A stretch of DNA of 7,205 nucleotides, taken from assembly GCA_963169055.1 (NCBI GenBank), contig CAUJFU010000257.1:1-7205 (forward strand), given 5' to 3'. Below are positions 4,622-7,205 of this stretch, piece by piece. Each line of letters begins with the position of its first letter. Position 1 is the first letter of the stretch. The notes under the pieces are model-generated. The model saw only the letters and a program-made list of their open reading frames with translations. It was not told the DNA's origin and searched no databases. This DNA is from Myxococcota bacterium (GTDB lineage Bacteria; Myxococcota_C; UBA6777). Made by a program: the position numbers and the translations under genes.

Positions 4622-7186
4622 ATGCGTCCGTCCTGTCTGCAATGCAAAAAAGAACTGGATAAGGAGCTACCTTTTTGTCCGTGGTGTCGGTTTCCTCGCA
4701 AAGTGCTTGCGGGAAAATACCGCTTGCTGTCTTTGATCGGCGAAGGTGGTATGGGCATCTTGTATCATGCCGAACACATCGGCCTTTCAATGGATCGAGA
4801 CCGCGCCATCAAGTTGATCCCCGAAGCCCTCTACCAACAGCCTTCCATCGCCAAGCGTTTGCGCCGCGAGATCGAAGTCACTTCCTTTCTCTCCAAAAAA
4901 TGCGATCACATCGTCAAAGTCTACGATGACTTCGGCGAAGAAGACGACATGGGCTTCTTTTACGTGATGGAACTTTTGTCGGGAAAGAGCCTGCGCGATT
5001 TTTTGCGACACCACGGATACTTGTCTTTCTCTGTGGCTCTACACCTGTTCGGCCAGATCTGCGAAGCCATCCATCTTGCCCACCAACACGATATCTTGCA
5101 CCGCGATCTGAAACCCGAAAATATCTTTCTGATCCAACGCCCCGAAGATCCGCTTTTTGTCAAAGTGATCGATTTTGGTATCTCGCGTTTTTTGCACGAT
5201 GCCAATACGCAGCTTACCCGTGGAGTCGTCGGAACACCCGTTTATATGGCCCCCGAACAATTTGGTAGCACCGAAAGTAGCCCACGCACCGACCTCTACG
5301 CACTCGCGCTGATCTTTTATGAGATGCTCACGGGCGCTGTACCGTTTGTCCTTCCTGACGATAGCCCTGTCGCCATCGGCATGAAACGATTGACCGAGCC
5401 CCCCCCCCACCTTTCGACCCATTATCCCTCTTTGCAGATCCCACCCCCAGTCAGCGACCTGTTGGTTCAATGCCTGCGCACACACCCGCATCAGCGCCCC
5501 GAAAGTGTAGCCGTACTTTGGTCCAAACTTGCACCCTTCGCAACACCCGCTTCTGCGCTCCGTTTGCCCGATCTTTTTTCGCAAACGCCCACACATCGAG
5601 GCATTCCCCTTGCCTCGGGAGTCCCTGTCGAAATGGATTCCGACGCTTTGCGATCTCTGCGGCCCTTTGATTCCGTCCAATTCCCATCCCCCGCTCCTCC
5701 CCTAGAGCATCCGAGCGAATCCAAGTGGCGGCGCGTTTTTTTCGGTGGACTCGCTCTCTGCGTGAGCCTTGTTCTCGGTGTCTGGGGAGCTTCGTTTGTC
5801 GCCAAACGCCTTTCCTCCCCAACTCCTCGCGTCCTCGCCCCGCTCCATACCACGCAATCTCCGCAATCTCCGCAATCTCCGCAACCTCCGCAATCTCCGC
5901 AACCATCGAACCTGTCCAAACTATCGAAGTTTTCGAGGTTACAAAAACTATCGAAGTTGGAAAAACTATCGAAGTTGGAAAAGCTGTCGAAGTTGGAAAA
6001 GCTGTCGAATCCATCGCAACCATCGCAACCATCGCAACCGACAAGTCCATCACAACCGACAAGTCCATCACAACCGCCGCAGCCGTCGCAACCGCCGCAG
6101 CCGTCGCAACCATCGCAACCATCGAGAGCAACAGATCCGTCTGCACCGTGGTTCAGCGTGTTGCCTGATCCGATGCCTGTTCGTCCTTCTGCGGTACAAG
6201 AGCCTGTGCGAGAACGTCCGACGGTGCGTGTGCAAGAGCCTGTGCGAGAACGCCCGATGGTGCGGGTGCAAGAGCCTGTTGTGGCTCCTCGGGTCGCAGC
6301 AGATTGGGGGGGGCCGTCGGTTCGTCCCGCGCAGCGGGAGAGGGCGCTTGTTGAGCGCACACGCGAGCAGATCGTAGCGGAGATCGCACGCGAACGAGCC
6401 GAAGAAGAACGCCAGATGCGCGCAAAACAGCGTGGCGTGGAAGACGGCCTTCCTGCGCGTTTTGTGACGCCTGTCAAGCCGCCCGAGATGAAAGAGTGGA
6501 CGGAGGACACCGCAGAACGAGCGCGTTATCAGCACCAAACGGACTATCCTGCGGCAGATATCCGCCGAAAGATGGAGATTTACCGCTTTTTGTTGATGCG
6601 CCGCTATCTTGCCCTCGAAAAGGGCGGATACAGCGATGTGCGCAGCTTTGATTATTTTCTTGGCGACATTGAGCGTGTGTGGCAGCGTGCAAAGCAGCAT
6701 CTTTCGGCAAAAGAGATCGCGGCGTTTGGGGATATTTATGCGCTGTCGATCCTGTTGAAGATCCGTGTGGATGAGGGCTTGCACTACCACAAATTTTGGG
6801 CGATCCCGATCCCTGATCTGTATGCAGCAGCGGGTCACGCCGAAAAAATGCACGAGATGCTGTTGCGCTGGGAGACAGCATACAACCAGAAGGCTTCGTT
6901 GATATCGTCCTTGTCTCCGCGCTGGTGGAGTTGTGCGTTGTTGGATCTTTTGCGGGCGGGGATCATGAGTTCGCGGCTGATTCAAGCTTTTCGGCCATCC
7001 GAAGACGATCAGAAGAAGTGGCCCGATTGGCCTGAGATGATGGTAAAAGTCGAGCGATGGGAGCAAGCCTTGCGCAAGGAGATCGTGCGCCTTTCTTTGG
7101 AGAGCAGACGTTGGCAACGAAAGCACCGCTTGACGGGATGGTCCTGTTCGGATATGGCGGGTGCGCTGGGCAAGTTTGCACGTTGA
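4622..7186 (+). CDS. Membrane-anchored zinc-ribbon Ser/Thr protein kinase with repeat-rich linker
   Basis: The 854-residue product is a Hanks-type kinase that would phosphorylate Ser/Thr residues on cytoplasmic proteins. A four-Cys zinc ribbon comes first (Cys5, Cys8, Cys19, Cys22), which supports the ATG at 4622. The kinase domain spans about 33-310: glycine loop GEGGMG (40-45), Lys64 in AIK, probable helix-C Glu83, HRDLKPEN (160-167, Asp162), DFG (184-186), GTP (204-206), APE (210-212), Asp224 and Arg292. All catalytic residues are present and the HRD motif marks it as an RD kinase. One transmembrane helix lies at about 372-394, flanked by WRR and KR. The predicted outer part begins with a Ser/Pro/Gln and KLSKLE repeat linker (about 411-502). 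Then come 12-residue VQEPVRERP repeats (525-553), a charged probable coiled coil (about 570-610) and a helical, Trp-rich C-terminal domain (about 620-854) that I do not recognise. No PASTA repeats are seen. The gene follows the SNF2/SWIM pair by 20 bases. A C10 tract at 5399-5408 and a change in codon style are odd features. Confidence 0.93.
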   Translation: MRPSCLQCKKELDKELPFCPWCRFPRKVLAGKYRLLSLIGEGGMGILYHAEHIGLSMDRDRAIKLIPEALYQQPSIAKRLRREIEVTSFLSKKCDHIVKVYDDFGEEDDMGFFYVMELLSGKSLRDFLRHHGYLSFSVALHLFGQICEAIHLAHQHDILHRDLKPENIFLIQRPEDPLFVKVIDFGISRFLHDANTQLTRGVVGTPVYMAPEQFGSTESSPRTDLYALALIFYEMLTGAVPFVLPDDSPVAIGMKRLTEPPPHLSTHYPSLQIPPPVSDLLVQCLRTHPHQRPESVAVLWSKLAPFATPASALRLPDLFSQTPTHRGIPLASGVPVEMDSDALRSLRPFDSVQFPSPAPPLEHPSESKWRRVFFGGLALCVSLVLGVWGASFVAKRLSSPTPRVLAPLHTTQSPQSPQSPQPPQSPQPSNLSKLSKFSRLQKLSKLEKLSKLEKLSKLEKLSNPSQPSQPSQPTSPSQPTSPSQPPQPSQPPQPSQPSQPSRATDPSAPWFSVLPDPMPVRPSAVQEPVRERPTVRVQEPVRERPMVRVQEPVVAPRVAADWGGPSVRPAQRERALVERTREQIVAEIARERAEEERQMRAKQRGVEDGLPARFVTPVKPPEMKEWTEDTAERARYQHQTDYPAADIRRKMEIYRFLLMRRYLALEKGGYSDVRSFDYFLGDIERVWQRAKQHLSAKEIAAFGDIYALSILLKIRVDEGLHYHKFWAIPIPDLYAAAGHAEKMHEMLLRWETAYNQKASLISSLSPRWWSCALLDLLRAGIMSSRLIQAFRPSEDDQKKWPDWPEMMVKVERWEQALRKEIVRLSLESRRWQRKHRLTGWSCSDMAGALGKFAR
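5399..5408 (+). repeat. C10 homopolymer inside the kinase-domain coding region
   Basis: Ten consecutive C bases encode the three prolines of EPPPH (residues 260-262) plus the first base of the His codon. Read directly, loss of one C would bring the frame to a TAG at 5508-5510, and gain of one C would reach a TGA at 5668-5670. Both products would lack the end of the kinase domain (including Arg292), the membrane helix and the whole outer region. Homopolymers of this length can slip during replication, so this is a candidate on/off switch, though it may simply be stable here or a sequencing-sensitive site. Confidence 0.85.
5852..6124 (+). repeat. In-frame minisatellites encoding the kinase linker
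   Basis: Several tandem families follow one another inside the coding region, all with periods divisible by three. The block at 5852-5905 is 9-bp units (consensus CCGCAATCT, encoding Pro-Gln-Ser). The block at 5945-6007 holds three 18-bp units plus a half unit encoding KLSKLE. 6011-6037 is three 9-bp units encoding PSQ. 6038-6073 is two 18-bp units (PTSPSQ) and 6074-6109 is two 18-bp units (PPQPSQ). Copy-number change would alter linker length without breaking the frame. The low complexity keeps several other frames open, which creates spurious ORFs on both strands. Confidence 0.9.
6194..6283 (+). repeat. 36-bp in-frame repeat in the kinase gene
   Basis: Two full 36-bp units (6194-6229 and 6230-6265) encode VQEPVRERPTVR and VQEPVRERPMVR. 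A partial third unit from 6266 encodes VQEPV before diverging. The copies differ at only a few positions, which indicates fairly recent duplication. The segment lies between the Pro/Gln linker and the charged coiled-coil region. Confidence 0.88.
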
Positions 7187-7205
7187 GGCGGTGTATCGGG
7201 GGGGG

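Noticed and set aside
5491-6510. Minus-strand ORF with Cys/Asp/Gly-rich repeats that looks like a metal-binding or structural protein
   Set aside because: The repeats are the antisense reading of the Pro/Gln/Ser linker minisatellites; periods divisible by three keep all frames open.
6068-7126. Long minus-strand ORF (352 codons) opposite the 3' part of the kinase gene
   Set aside because: The plus-strand frame is continuous with a clear kinase and a plausible folded domain. The minus-strand product ends in a Leu/Arg low-complexity run that is the reverse of the linker repeats.
7187-7205. Terminator or next gene after the kinase
   Set aside because: Only 19 bases remain, ending in a run of eight G; no hairpin or coding signal can be judged.

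Overview
The window shows one rightward gene block of three tightly spaced plus-strand genes that fills positions 426 to 7186. It is preceded by about 425 bases of repeat-rich, non-coding DNA. GC content looks roughly mid-50s per cent by eye (not counted). A zinc-ribbon Ser/Thr kinase with one membrane span and a long Pro/Gln-rich outer linker suggests a Gram-negative member of the Myxococcota or a related deltaproteobacterial lineage. This is an inference from gene style only; no rRNA or other taxonomic marker is present.

Layout. Positions 1-92 hold two full copies and one truncated copy of a 41-bp direct repeat, each full copy carrying a perfect 6-bp palindromic stem. Positions 184-227 hold two consecutive GC-rich stem-loops, followed directly by five tandem copies of a 14-bp repeat (226-295). 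The rest of the leader up to about 425 shows no gene, and I see no convincing promoter. Gene 1 (426-3710) is a bacterial Swi2/Snf2 ATPase of the HelZ/YwqA type with the SNF2-associated DUF3670 region. Gene 2 (3714-4601) starts three bases after gene 1 stops and encodes the SWIM zinc-finger protein that usually accompanies this ATPase. Gene 3 (4622-7186) starts 20 bases after gene 2 and encodes a zinc-ribbon plus Hanks-type Ser/Thr kinase with a transmembrane helix, a long repeat-built linker and a C-terminal helical domain that I do not recognise.

How they may work together. The SNF2 and SWIM genes form a known, widespread pair whose job is poorly defined; a DNA-translocating ATPase with a DNA- or protein-binding zinc-finger partner is the usual reading. 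The spacing suggests co-transcription with the kinase, so a membrane-anchored, envelope-sensing kinase could phosphorylate or be co-regulated with the SNF2/SWIM pair. That link is inferred from gene order only. The kinase gene is the most unusual part of the window: it has a C10 tract inside the catalytic-domain coding region, several in-frame minisatellites in the linker, and a clear change of codon style within one gene.
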